A DNA stretch of 64,000 bases, from the NCBI GenBank assembly GCA_037127315.1, contig JBBBDQ010000913.1, positions 3,491,501-3,555,500 on the forward strand. Direction: 5' to 3'. The position numbers and the translations under genes are program-made. A model generated the notes under the pieces. It did not search any database and was not told where the DNA came from. It saw only the letters and a list, made by a program, of their open reading frames with translations. Below, one piece after another: positions 31,288 through 41,840 of the stretch (position 1 is the stretch's first letter; the number at the start of each line of letters is the position of its first letter). Source of the DNA: Ascarosepion bandense. Its lineage: Eukaryota > Mollusca > Cephalopoda > Sepiida > Sepiidae.

Positions 31288-32240
31288 TTCTTCTTCTTCT
31301 TCTTCTTCTTCTATGTGACTTGTCCCTTCAGGACGTAGGCCATTATGGTTCTCCACGTCTCCCTATCCCTGGTAGCTCTTAATATGTTTTCTCTTGTTAC
31401 TCCTGGCAACCCCCATTCCGTCATCCACCTGATCAGGCCCTACAAATATGTTATCCGCTGCTTTCCTCTGTCTCTCTTTCCTTCTATCTGGCCAGTCAGT
31501 ATCAGGTTCTCCAAGCTCTCCTTCCTCATTGCGTGTCCCAGGAACTTCAGTTGTCTCTTCCTGATGCTCAGTATTAATTTCCTTTTTGTTGCCATTCTTT
31601 CCAACACTTCATCGTTGCTTGCATGCTCAGTCCACAATATCCTCAGCATCCTTATGTAGAACCACATTTCCGTTGCTTCCAGTTTTGTCCTCATTTTCGA
31701 GGATATTGTCCAGCATTCACTGCCGTATTGAAGAACTGACATCACATAACAATCCAACACTCTTTTCTTTGTTTCTAGTGAAATTTTCTTGTGTGTTAGT
31801 ACTTTACTCAGCTTCTGGAACGCGTCCTTTGCCATGCCAATTCACCTTCGGATCTCTGTGTCGCATTTTCATCTCCTGTTAGAACACTTCCTAGGTATTT
31901 AAATTTTTGTACTTGCTTGATTCTGGTATCCCCCACCCGTATTTGGCATTATGGGTTGCACCTTTTGCTGATGAATATGCATTCAGTTTTCTTAAAGTTT
32001 ATTTGTAGTCCTTTTTTGTCACTCTCCACCGATACCTTATGTAGGAGGTCTTGTAGTTTCCTTTCCGTGTCTGCAGTCAGCACTGTACCATCTGCATACC
32101 TTATGTTGCTCAAGTTGTGGCCTCCAATAACAAATCCTGGCGTGTCATCTAGGGTCCTCAAAATATTCTCGCTGTACAAGTTGAACAGATCCGGTGAAAG
32201 GACACATCCTTGTCTTACGCCTCTTTCTATCTTTGTAAAT
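31288..32240 (-). pseudogene. RTE-type LINE reverse transcriptase, 3' part
   Basis: Minus strand, in order: [18 protein letters not shown] (motif B of reverse transcriptase, ~32230-32170), [18 protein letters not shown] (catalytic box reads YADG instead of YADD), [20 protein letters not shown], a frame break near 31900, then KKRVLDCYVMSVLQYGSECW, ATEMWFYIRMLRILWTEHAS, IRKRQLKFLGHAMRKESLEN and GKRDRGKQR; a last frame gives RDRETWRTIMAYVLKGQVT, a stop and (GAA)n. This matches RTE-class ORF ends known from many invertebrates. Dead: mutated catalytic box, frameshifts, 5' truncated. Confidence 0.9.
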
Positions 32241-32530
32241 CTAATTACACATTTATAAAACTACCATTCGTCCAAGCTTTGAATATTGCTGTCACATATG
32301 GTTTGGTGCTTCTGTTATACATGACATGCGTATAAAAGATCTGATCTGACGAGGCTATTTAAGAACATGACTTGGGGTTTTTAGGTCATTGTTTTGTTTT
32401 TAAACATCACGGATATAAGAACCTTGCATATTTATAAGTCTACCATTTGTCCACACGCTTTGAATACTGCTGCAAAATATGGTCTGGAGTTTCTGCCATA
32501 GATGACATTCGTATGAAAGTAATGATCTTA
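32241..32530 (+). pseudogene. LINE LB-related fragments in tandem
   Basis: Two further units (32241-32425, 32428-32530) with the landmarks of 30475-30800. Heavily mutated; they resume after the RTE insertion. Confidence 0.55.
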
Positions 32531-33419
32531 TGACACATGCACACATATATGGTCACATACACACACTCATATTCGCATTCACGCATGCGTATGTAATAAA
32601 TTTTGTTCTAACCGTATAGATTCGAATAAAGGTAAGCTGTTCGGTGGTTGGTTTAAGTTAACCAATCAGAACCAAGGTAAGTTATCCACAATTTTACCGC
32701 CAAATCGTAAGGGTGTTTTGAATGCCTATTTAAACGATTTGCCGCGTATTTTTCGTCAGATGACACAAGAATTTTAACACGCACAACATGTAAAACCAGC
32801 TCACTTTCTCTTACTAATAATTTTTCTAAACTTTACAAAGATGAACTTATTCACGGACTCAGACATTTACACCAATCTTCTATCAATATTATTCCTCACA
32901 CAAATTACACATGACACTGATAAATCTTCCAGCAACAAAGAACTTTACAGCTTACCTCAAAAGCTTTGACACAATCTTATGCAGAAAATGAAAGACATTT
33001 TAACCAGACACATTCAACGTCTGTACAAAATATTTAATACTTGTTATTTGTTAATACGCTTTATATAATTACAAATGAGGCTTTGACCATTTTATTCAAT
33101 GTTCCATTTGCTAATTTCATGAATGATTTCAATCGTATAAAATAATTGTTGGAATGTAGGAATTTAATTAGGAAGTTCTTTGGGAAATGACCTTGTGCCA
33201 TGTAAAATTCAAACCTAATTTAAGAACATGAGTTGGAGTTTTCAGGTTATTGTGTCAGTTTGTAGCAATTTGTGATGTTGGTTGAATCTACTCCTCGCTC
33301 AGCCTATTCTAGGCTCAATCTGTTTTTTTCCTATATTGAATTCTTTTTAACTGATCCGTATGGCGAGGTATTTGAAGTATACCTTCGAACGCAAAAGTAA
33401 AAATGAAGAAATTTCTGTT
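32531..33419. other. no supported gene
   Basis: AT-rich with scattered CACA. A piece at 33220-33260 (TTTAAGAACATGAGTTGGAG) repeats the LB-like unit landmark. Nothing else recognised. Confidence 0.5.
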
Positions 33420-33730
33420 AGAAAAACCGTTAAGATGCACCTCAAAAATGTATTGTTGGTAATACTTTTCCTTCAAAAATGTATATTTATCTATAAAAGT
33501 CTATTTTTATGTACATATTTCTATAAAACTACTTTTATATTTTCATAGTGTTTGGACCCCAATTTGAAGGTTAACCATTTACCCATAGCTGGGCCTCTAA
33601 GACGTGCTACCACTTCGGGTCAGGTTGGACCTGGGAATAACAGCAATTAAGAGGTAGTTCCATGCCCCTCACAACCTTCCAATTGGAGGACTTGCTGCCG
33701 GATGCAGTTTACCGTCATGCTTAGGACCAA
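33420..33730. repeat. dispersed repeat Q, copy 2
   Basis: Partner of 968-1280 with the same order of landmarks. Left edge here is AAAAACCGTTAAGATGC, right edge TGCTTAGGACC. Confidence 0.75.
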
Positions 33731-34311
33731 AATGGAGTGGAGGTTATTTTGTCATCGTGGCATTGCAGGTTTTGGACAGTAACTCCTTCAACATCTTGAC
33801 GCACTCTGTTTGGGAACTAAAATTTGATCTTTCATGATAATTTCTCCATTTGTGGCGACAGCCAAGTACCTAATTTGTAATTCGTTCTGCAAATCTGGTT
33901 TGAAGGCCCACAGTCGCGATAAAACCCCAAAATCCGGGTATGCATCGGAGGCTTCCGATACCAAAATGTTTGAAAGGCAGGAAAGAAAGCAAGAAAGACT
34001 GAAGAAAGCAGCCAAGCAGGGTTTTTTTTATCCCAAGCAAGGCAATAAAGCTACTAATATGCAAGATGCTACAAAGTATAAAAAATATGAGAAAAAAGAA
34101 AACTATATCAAGGAGAAATAAAAAAGCAACAGGATTTTGGAAGACAGGACATAACGATTAACACTGCATTTATATTTTTGAAGATCATAGTTGACTGGAA
34201 ATTAAGAAATCGAATAAGACTTCTACAAGGGAGAAGTTCAGAAGAAGAAACTCTTAACATAGAACGGTTACATCTGTTCATTTCAACTCTAAAAGACCAT
34301 GCTGCCAATCT
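33731..34311. other. non-repetitive stretch with small open frames of unknown nature
   Basis: Plus-strand frames 33834-34121 (95 codons, basic, with MFERQERKQERLKKAAKQGF) and 34178-34311 (WKLRNRIRLLQGRSSEEETL), and a minus frame 33788-34015 (WAFKPDLQNELQIRYLAVAT). None is recognised. The second plus frame continues into a SINE, so it is not an intact gene as it stands. Could be exon relics or unknown transposon. Confidence 0.3.
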
Positions 34312-34627
34312 ATTCAGTCAGTTAAGTGCCATACGTGAAACACGCTTGGGCTATCATGTCTCGAAAGAGACATGACTGACTGGGCAGAAGATTATCCCGC
34401 AGTAGGTTGTCATTGCTTTCTGTGGTAGACTGGTTGCCGACCAAGGCTATATAAACCAATCTGTCCTGTTATTTAACCCATAACTGGAAGGAATAGACGG
34501 ATTAATACCTTTCACAAGGGTATTTGCGCGTAAGTGAATGCAATGAATTTAGCTGGAATTCGAACTCGGCTCCCCGATTTCTCATTCCGAGCCGATATCC
34601 AACGCACCACAACGCACCACAACGCCA
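34312..34627 (-). mobile_element. SA SINE, full-length monomer
   Basis: Minus-strand unit from GCGTTGTGGTGCGTTGGATA (B box GAGTTCGAATTCCAGC) to TTAACTGACTGA at 34314. Body motifs intact. The 3' flank at 34610-34627 has a CACCACAACG duplication. Confidence 0.9.
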
Positions 34628-34729
34628 ATCTATTACTGCGCCCAAATTTATAAAGTCTATGTTCCATAGAGGAAAGAACAATTATTATGAAAGTATTTGT
34701 AGAGAAAAATCAGACTTACTATGAAGTAA
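34628..34729. other. short spacer
   Basis: Contains a small inverted repeat CAGACTTACT..AGTAAGTCTG at 34710-34733. Nothing else. Confidence 0.5.
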
Positions 34730-35289
34730 GTCTGTGATTGTAACAAGAAGGAGAATGAAGAAGATTATTGAAGAAAGACAAAAAGGGTGTAGAGAAGAAG
34801 GAGAAATAGAAGAAGAAGAAGGGCGTAGGGAAGAAAAAGAAGAAGAAAAGAAGAAAAAAGGTGTAGACAAGAAGACGATGAAGAAAAAGGGCGTAAAGAA
34901 GAAGAACAAGAGCAAGAACAAGAAAATAAAATAAAGAAGGACGCAGAGAAAAAAGAAGAAAAGAAGAAAAAGAAGGTTGTAGAGAGGAAGAAGGAAAGAA
35001 GAAAAAAGAAGGATGTAGACAAGAAGACGATGAAGAAAAAGGACGTAGAGAAGAAATTAAGAATGACGTAAAGAAGAAAAAGAAGAAAGGAAGAAAAAGA
35101 AGGGTATACATAAAAAGAAGAAGAAGGAATAAAGAAGAAGGGTGTAGAGAAGAAGAAGAAGAAGAAGAAGAAGAAGAAGAACAACAACAACAACAACAAC
35201 AAGAGCATGGAGAAGAAGAATAAGGGCGTAAAAAAATAAGGGCGTAGAGAAGAAGAAGAACAACAACAACAACAATAGCAACAACAATA
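34730..35289. repeat. polypurine domain, copy 1 of a direct duplication
   Basis: AAGATTATTGAAGAAAGACA, AAAAAGGGTGTAGAGAAGAA, GGTGTAGACAAGAAGACGAT and AAAAAGGGCGTAAAGAAGAA occur in the same order at 36457-37015. GAA and GGGCGTAGA motifs dominate. Phenylalanine/serine-rich minus-strand frames are artefacts. Confidence 0.85.
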
Positions 35290-35395
35290 AAGAGGGGTGG
35301 GAAAGTGATTGAAGCTGAGATGTAAGGTCCGGACCAATAAAATTGCAGATTTTTTGTATTTTATCAAGTATCTCTAAATACAACACAAACAGTAG
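35290..35395 (-). pseudogene. LINE LB fragment
   Basis: Minus strand reads LEILDKIQKICNFIGPDL then TSQLQSLSH, aligning with LLSVLDKLQRRVCNVIGTDL and ATRLQPLSHRR of LB at 62600-62700. It runs directly into the GAA/CAA tract. Confidence 0.8.
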
Positions 35396-35845
35396 ACTAG
35401 ATGTGGTAGCATTTTTTTAAAGCTTAAAGTTTAAATTTTCCCTTTTAAAACGTATTTCTGTTATTTCAAATTCCTTCATTCGTGAAGAAATTGTCCCTAA
35501 TTCATTCTCATATGAACTTAAGCAGGTGGACGGTGGAGCGGGGATTGAGTGCGGTGACAGGACAAAGGGTATAAAGAGCGACGACGGATAGGGAGATGAG
35601 GAAAGGCATGATCGCCTACGTCTTAGAGAGACAAGGCATGTAGAAAAAGAAGGAGATTTATATTGCGTAACAACAGGCACAGAAATTGGTATCGTCTGCG
35701 AGGAATTAGCATTATCTCAGCAGAAGGAGTACCTAGATCGTTATTTGAACTCTAAATTCACCTACCATGTGAAGGAAGCTCTTCGAATCACTCAGTGTGC
35801 TGTATGAGACTTCTTTTTTTTTTTTCATTTTCGCCGCTATAGAAG
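35396..35845 (+). pseudogene. RTE-type LINE 3' end plus unknown frame
   Basis: 35589-35642 reads DREMRKGMIAYVLERQGM, stop, then AAAAAGAAGGAG, matching the end of the RTE-type LINE (RDRETWRTIMAYVLKGQVT, stop, GAA repeat). An overlapping plus frame continues to 35810 with GIVCEELALSQQKEYLDRYL, then FTYHVKEALRITQCAV and a stop; this piece has normal protein composition but I do not recognise it. Confidence 0.5.
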
Positions 35846-36168
35846 TCAGTCAGTCAGTTAAGTGCGATACGTGATACATGCTTTGGGCAATCATGACTGA
35901 CTGGGCAGAAGATTATCCCGCAGATTATCCCATGACTGACTGAACAGAAAATTATCTCATTGCTTTCTGCAGTAGACTGGTTGCCAGCCAAGGTTATAGA
36001 ACTCAATCTGTCCTATTGTTTAACCCATAACTGTAGGGAAGAGACTGATTGATACCATTCCCAAGAGAATTTGCACGTAAGTGAATGCAATGAATTCAAC
36101 TGGAATTCGAACTCGGCTACCCGATTTGTCGTTCCGAGTCGATATCCACTACACCACAACGCACATTC
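35846..36168 (-). mobile_element. SA SINE, monomer with internal small duplication
   Basis: Minus-strand SA with head GTGCGTTGTGGTGTAGTGGA and B box GAGTTCGAATTCCAG. Near 35895-35960 the CATGACTGACTGGGCAGAAG-ATTATCCC segment is duplicated and rearranged. Confidence 0.85.
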
Positions 36169-38168
36169 AACGCTATAGAAGAGCATGAGAAAAAAATGGG
36201 GACATATGAAGAAGATCGCTAAGAAGGTCAAGGTAAAGCAGAGTATGAAGGAAGTGGGGGGGGGGGGGGCGAAGGAACGAAAAACGAGGAAATGACATGT
36301 GGATTGAAAAAGAATGTAAATAATGAAGAAAAAAAATAAAAGGAAGCAAATTAAAAATAGAATGCAAACGAATGAAAAATGAAAGAATTTCTCGGTAGGA
36401 AATAAAAGTAGAAGAGAAAGAATGCAAAACGGGAAATATAACAAGCAAGGAAAATAAAGAAGATTATTGAAGAAAGACAAAAAGGGTATAGAGAAGAAGG
36501 AGAAGGAGAAGAAAAAGAAGAAGAAGAAGAAGAAGAAGGGCGTGGAGAAGAAAAAGAAGAAGAAAAGAAGAAGAAAAAGAAAGGTATAGACAAAAAAACG
36601 ATGAAGAAAAAGGGCGTAAAGAAGAAGAAGAAAATAAAATGAAGAAGGACGCAGAAAAAAAAGAAGAAAAGAAGAAAAAAGGGTGTAGATAAGAAGGAAA
36701 GTAGAAAAAAGAAGAGTGTAGACAAGAAGACGATAAAGAAAAAGAGCGTAGAGAAGATGAAAAAATAAAGAATGACGTAGAGAAGAAAAAGAAGAGAAGA
36801 AGAAAAAGAAGAGTGTAGGGAAGAAGAAGAAGAAGAAGAAGAAGAAGAAGAAGAAGAAGAAGGGCGTAGAGAAGAAGAGGAAGAAAAAGAAGTAGTAGAA
36901 GGGCGTAGAGAAGAAGAAGAAGAAGAAGGGCGCAAAAAAGAAAAAGAAGGGCGTAGAGAAGAAGAAGCAGAAGAAGAAGAAGAACAACAACAACAACAAC
37001 AATAGCAACAACAAAGGAAGGAAGTGATTAAAGTGCGCGGAAGAGTTTAGAAAGAAGAAGAAAAGTAGAAGTGGTGGAAGAAGAAGAAGAAGAAGAAGAA
37101 GAAGAAGAAGAAGAAGAAGAAGAAGAAGATCGAGAATCGTTTGGAAAGATTAAGAAAGTTATTTTGATGGTAATGACATAAATAAAGAAGATGAAGAGGT
37201 AGTAATATTAATAGAAGAAGAAGAAGAAGAAGAAGAAGAAGAAGAAGAAGAAGAAGAAGAAGAAGAAAGGAGAGTTTGGGCAAGAAGCAGAAGGAGAATT
37301 GGTAGAAAAGAACGAGAGCTTGGACAGAAAGAGAAGAAGAAAAAGAAGGTGATGATGAGGATAATTATGATGATGGCGCCGAATTTGTGAAAAAAAATGG
37401 CGAAGGGTTTAGAAAACAACAGCGAAGGATTCAACTGAAAGAATGAATATGTAAAAAATAAAACGAAATACTGTAGAAAAGAATAAAAAATTGCATGAAA
37501 ATACTGAATAATAATAATGATAATAATAACAATAATAATAATAATAATAATAAGAAGAAGAAGAAGAAGATGATGATGATGATGATGATGATGGCAAGAA
37601 ACGAAAGTTAAAAAAAGTTAATGGCCGAAAATAATGAAAGCAACCACAGAAATGGTAGATAAGTTAAATGGATGAAACAAATGGTCAAGAAGAATTACGG
37701 AAGAACAAAATTCCATCGTGTTCGCCTGAAAAAGACATTGTGCTGGAAGAAATGAGATAAAATGAAGTGAAAGAATGAGTGTTTCCTGGTTTTGATTTGT
37801 TTAGGAATCGAAAGAGTTTAGCGGACGAGATGAGCAGCGAAATGTAAAGAGCAAGGAATCGGAGCGTATGGGGGAGTGAAATGGGGTGTAAGGAAGTGAA
37901 AGTGTGCATTTGCCTACGAGAGACAAGGGTGGGAGGAAAAAGAGAGAATGGGAAAATGAAAACAAGAGAAGGAGAGGAAAAGTAAAGAAAAAATTGTATG
38001 AGGAAGGGGGGGAAATAAAGAAAGATTGGAAATGGAAATAAAGCGTGAGAAAGAGAAAGAAAGAGTAAAAAGGCGAGACTGGGGAAAAGAAAGAGAAAAT
38101 GTCGAAAAGCGAACGATAATGAAGAGCGAAAAGAAAACGAGATAATAAAATATTAGAAAGAAAGAAAA

Positions 38169-38200
<32 letters not shown>

Positions 38201-38470
38201 ATTCAATGAACATGGAAATGTCTTTGGAAAAAATTAAAAATGAAAACAGAAAGAATGAAAGTGACTGATTAAAGAAGAAAAAAGATAGAAGGCAAAAAAG
38301 AAAGTCTAAAAATGATGAATGAAATATCTTGAGAAAAAAGTTAAAAATAAAAAGCAAACAGAAAGAAGGTAAGAGACTGAATGAAGAAAAGAGCGAAAAA
38401 CTTCAAAAGGATGATTGAAAAAGCCTGCCTAAGAATTACAGAAAGGAAGAAAAAAAGCAAGGATAGAATT

Positions 38471-38501
<31 letters not shown>

Positions 38502-38648
38502 AATTCAAGCAACAGGAAAATAGTTTTGGGGTGGGGATTTAAAACAAAAACAAGCAGAAAGAAAGAAAAGAAAACACCCGAATGAAGAAAAGATACAAGA
38601 AAGAAAGCAAAATAAAGAAAGAATAAAAAAAGGTAAATTAAATAGTCT

Positions 38649-38683
<35 letters not shown>

Positions 38684-38960
38684 GAAGAAAGAAAAGTAAT
38701 AGAGAAAATCTAACTAAAATGTAACAGAAAACTCAGAAAGAAATTGACAGAAATAAGAAAAAATGAATACATTAAAGAAAATAAAAAATGAACGAGTGAA
38801 TGAATGAATGGAGATTCATTAAAAAAAAGTTAAAATGATACTTAAAGGAACCCGCAATATAGCAGTCGTAGAATCAAATTAACGCAAAAAAATGAATGAT
38901 TAAATGAAAGAAAGAAAATGGAGTCGAAAAATGCAAAAAGAAAAAAAAAACGAATTAAAA
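36169..38960. repeat. 2.8 kb polypurine domain
   Basis: GAA-rich to 37600 with a G14 run at 36256-36269, blocks of (GAA)n near 37080 and 37215, (TAA)n and (GAT)n near 37510-37590, then GAAA-rich DNA to 38960 with (GAAA)n at 38160, 38470 and 38650. 36457-37015 is the second copy of the 34756-35300 purine block. Long F/L/S frames on minus (one of 333 codons) are artefacts. Confidence 0.9.
38190..38470. repeat. arm 2 of the 13 kb-apart inverted repeat
   Basis: Reverse complement of 25068-25345, including GAATTCAATGAACATG, AATGAAAGTGACTGATTAAA, GGTAAGAGACTGAATGAA and GAAGAAAAAAAGCAAGGATAG. Small differences: CCTGCCTAAGAATTAC vs the arm 1 complement. Confidence 0.85.
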
Positions 38961-38987
38961 AAAGCGAAAACGTTTGAACACCCATAA

Positions 38988-39071
38988 TCACACATGTAGC
39001 CATCTTATTCTCATCCAGTTCATAAACCCCGTGCCGAAAACGGCAGCAAAAACAAAACTTTCTTCCGCCAT
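38988..39071 (-). CDS. possible small 5' coding exon (weak)
   Basis: Minus-strand ATG at 39071 within CAATGGCGGAAG gives MAEESFVFAAVFGTG and stops at 38988 after 27 codons. The ATGGCGG context and the adjoining GAGA and CpG-rich DNA upstream (39184-39840) are what one expects at a host gene start, but no clear splice donor or homology supports it. The longer 167-codon frame over it includes a translated GAGA repeat and is not credible as a whole. Confidence 0.18.
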   Translation of the reverse strand: MAEESFVFAAVFGTGFMNWMRIRWLHV

Positions 39072-39183
39072 TGTCGTCTGTTTTCTACCTTTAAGCAAAT
39101 TCACACCAATCTGCATTTCACTATGTCCACTTGACACAGACAATGAAACAAATACGCAACCGATTAGAAAATAAGACCAGCTA

Positions 39184-39189
39184 TTTTTT

Positions 39190-39225
<36 letters not shown>

Positions 39226-39232
39226 TCTCCCT
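39184..39232. repeat. (CT)n/(GA)n microsatellite
   Basis: About 22 CT units with one CTAT interruption, between the possible exon and the CpG-rich stretch. Confidence 0.95.
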
Positions 39233-39840
39233 TTATTGTCCGAAGTAAATCGACGCGAACAAGGCAAACTGTTGCGGCTACCGGGAGTCCAAGTCCAGGG
39301 CATTGCTCCGTAAGGTGGATCAGAAACAAGACTTCTCTTTCGGTCACAGGAACAAGTGAATTGTGCGCCTGGTCACATTTCACATCGTGCCCCGTTGGAG
39401 AAACACAGGAGAAAACGGCGAGCGGCCGCGCTCCGATCCAGTGGTACGTGAATATTTGATTTAAAAACAAAGATGTCGTCATGTTAGGCAATCGGTATGC
39501 TTAAATAGGTTTTATATTCGAGCCGGGCGTTTCGAAAATGGCGCCTGCGCGTGTGCATAAGCGAGCGGAGGATCAGAATCAGTGTCAGGTGACTGCATTT
39601 TAGTGGAGTGAAAAAGCTCTCCTGAGAGAAAGGAGAGGCAGTGTGAAAACACTAAGAGAGGAAGTAAGAGAGGAACTAATAGAAATAGAGAGAAAAGGCA
39701 AAAGGAAGGAGTTGTTAAAAAATATAGAGAGAGGGTAAAATCAGTAAGATAAGCACAAGTTCGATCCCTGCCGAGGAGCGCAGTATCTTTCCTAAGATTT
39801 CGCAAATGCGCGGGCTGACAGAGGTAATAAACAGTATTTA
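39233..39840. promoter_or_regulatory. CpG-rich stretch, candidate promoter
   Basis: The only GC/CpG-richer non-repeat stretch of the right half: AAATCGACGCGAACAAGG, AACGGCGAGCGGCCGCGCTC, AAATGGCGCCTGCGCGTGTG, AGCGAGCGGAGG, CCGAGGAGCGCAG. It carries an AATGGCGCC/YY1-like word and a B-box-like GTTCGATCCCTG at 39763 without a convincing A box. No TATA-like word well placed. Could be a host CpG promoter or a mobile element of unknown type. Confidence 0.3.
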
Positions 39841-39908
39841 ATAAATGAAAAATGGGGCGTCTATTTCAAATTTCGATGTGTTCTGTATAATAATGTTTGA
39901 ATTAATAT

Positions 39909-40220
39909 GTGCGTTGTGGTGCATTGGATATCGGTTCGGAACGAGAAATCGGGGAGCCGAGTTCGAATTCCAACCGAATTCATTGCATTCACTTACGCGC
40001 AAATACCCTTAGGAAAGGTATTAATCCGTCTCTTCCTTCCAGTTATGGGTTAAATAACAGGACAGATTGGGTCCTATAGCCTTGGCTGGCAACCAGTCTA
40101 CCGCAGAAAGCAATGGCAACCTACTGCGGGATAATCTTCAGTCCAATCAGTCATGTATCTTTTGAGACATGATCGCCCAAGCGTGTATCACGTATGGCAC
40201 TTAACTGACTAACTGACTGA
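39909..40220 (+). mobile_element. SA SINE, full-length monomer
   Basis: GTGCGTTGTGGTGCATTGGA, B box GAGTTCGAATTCCAAC at 39959, complete body and end TTAACTGACTAACTGACTGA. Close to the consensus implied by the other copies. Confidence 0.92.
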
Positions 40221-40521
40221 TCGGATTAAAAATTAAATCAATTAACTCGTTATATATATATATATAAAATAAATAAATTTTCAATGTTCAAAACTGTTGA
40301 ATGATCATTTGAACAGGAAATCCCTAACAGAGATTTCACATCTCATCAGCAACGAGCACATATTTCAAAATGAAAAAGAAATAAGAAATGACGGTTAAGA
40401 ATTGAAAAATTAACGTCACAAAAATTCGGTTAGCAAATAGCGTCTATTTTTAGATTTTACTTTTAGATAGAGTCGTAAGTGAAAAAGTTGAAAAATTTGG
40501 CTTCGTATAGCTTTACAGGAT
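40221..40521. other. AT-rich spacer with short (TA)n
   Basis: (TA)n at 40250-40265. ACATCTCATCAGCAACGAGC near 40340 recalls the foldback motif. No gene. Confidence 0.5.
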
Positions 40522-40829
40522 GTACGTTGTGGCGCGGTGGATATCGGCTCGGAACGAGAAATCGGAGGGCCGAGTTCGAATTCCATTTGATATTCCTTGC
40601 ATTCACTTACGCGCAAATACCCTTGGGAAAGGTATTAATCGTCTATTCCTTCCAGTTATGGGTTAAATAACAGGACAGATTGGGTTCTATAGCCTTGGTC
40701 GGCAACCAGTCTACCGCAGAAAGCAATGGCAACCTACTGCGGGATAATCTTCTGCCCAGTCAGTCATGTCTCTTTCGAGACATGATCGCCCAAGCGTGTT
40801 TCACGTATGGCACTTAACTGACTGACTAG
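40522..40829 (+). mobile_element. SA SINE, full-length monomer
   Basis: GTACGTTGTGGCGCGGTGGA, B box GAGTTCGAATTCCATT, full body with the palindrome GTCTCTTTCGAGACATGA and end TTAACTGACTGACT. 300 bp downstream of, and in the same orientation as, the previous SA. Confidence 0.92.
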
Positions 40830-40879
40830 CTTTACAAGGGGAAGGGGTTAAAGGAAGGAATAGGAAGTGGTGTTAAATT

Positions 40880-40901
40880 GAGATATCTATCTATCTATCT
40901 A

Positions 40902-40947
<46 letters not shown>
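40880..40947. repeat. (TCTA)n(TA)n microsatellite
   Basis: Six TCTA units followed by about 22 TA units. Confidence 0.95.
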
Positions 40948-40950
<3 letters not shown>

Positions 40951-41143
40951 GAGTTATTTCCCAGGTTTCTACCATGAGTGGTGTGTTCAGGCGATTTTTA
41001 ATAACTGATTTTAATTACTGATATTTTCTTTCTTTCAGTGAACCGGTTTAGATAGTCTAAGCGTTGAGCACTTTCATTTATTATGTAAGTAGGTAATTTC
41101 TTGTCTAAGTCTTTGGTAAGTTGTCTTTCGGATTTTTCAGTCG

Positions 41144-41179
<36 letters not shown>

Positions 41180-41417
41180 CAAATTGAGTGCAGATGTTCA
41201 TAAAATAGTGCTCGATAAAGAATAACAGAGTTATAAATTATATATTAAAAATAAATTTACGGTTTCTTCACCGATATTACAACTTTAACCTTCATGCACA
41301 ATGGAATCGAAAACTGTTTTTAATCAGAAGCTGAGGATTAAGTTGTTCAAAAAACTCAGAGTTGCGCTACTGATGAGGAAAAATATATATATTTATTATT
41401 ATTAATTCCCCACACGC

Positions 41418-41444
<27 letters not shown>
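40948..41444. other. unclassified DNA between (TA)n tracts
   Basis: (TA)n at 41148-41176 and 41418-41455. The minus strand at 41025-41145 can be read as LTKDLDKKLPTYIINESAQR, then LDYLNRFTERKK: protein-like but unrecognised and closed by (TA)n on one side. Confidence 0.4.
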
Positions 41445-41457
<13 letters not shown>

Positions 41458-41840
41458 CGGAAATTAACGAAGCTGGATATATATAACCGACAATTTGAAA
41501 GGATTTGATTGAACATTATTTTTGATCGATACTCGTATTTAAGTAGATATTCCGTTTATAATCAAACAGTATTATGTATATATTTCTACCGGCTTGATTA
41601 TTTACGATAAATTTTGTTACGAAAATGTGTATCATTTGGCAGGCTTCAAACCTGCGACCCCTATCTATATAAGGGAAGCCACCTGGCGCGCCTTAGCCCT
41701 CTCGAACACGAACGACTATCAGTCTAAACGAACTTAAATCAAGCCTATATAACACAATTTTCGATTCATCTTAATAGTCATATCTGCTCTGAAATGTATC
41801 GTAATTTCAACAAATGTAGACATGTTACGTAAATTAACGA
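41445..41840 (-). mobile_element. SL element (tRNA-Leu-like), copy 1
   Basis: tRNA-like part at 41631-41717 (minus: GTGTTCGAGAGGGCTAAGGC, B box GCAGGTTTGAAGCCTGC). Body downstream to 41450 with GTAAATAATCAAGCCGGTAG, TATCTACTTAAATACGAGTA and CCGACAATTTGAAA complement. Upstream shared segment to 41840 (ATTTCAGAGCAGATATGAC on minus). A further SL body piece lies at 41830-42050. Confidence 0.8.

Noticed and set aside
31345..32258. Plus-strand frames of 98-113 codons
   Set aside because: Antisense shadows of the RTE-type LINE on the minus strand.
36013..37014. 333-codon minus-strand frame
   Set aside because: Leucine/phenylalanine/serine runs come from GAA repeats; the C-terminal part is reversed SINE sequence. 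No gene.
38988..39491. 167-codon minus-strand protein
   Set aside because: Includes a translated GAGA repeat (EREREREIE) and no domain; only its last 27 codons are listed as a weak possibility.
39750..39800. tRNA-like B box GTTCGATCCCTG
   Set aside because: No A box at proper spacing and no cloverleaf stems found.
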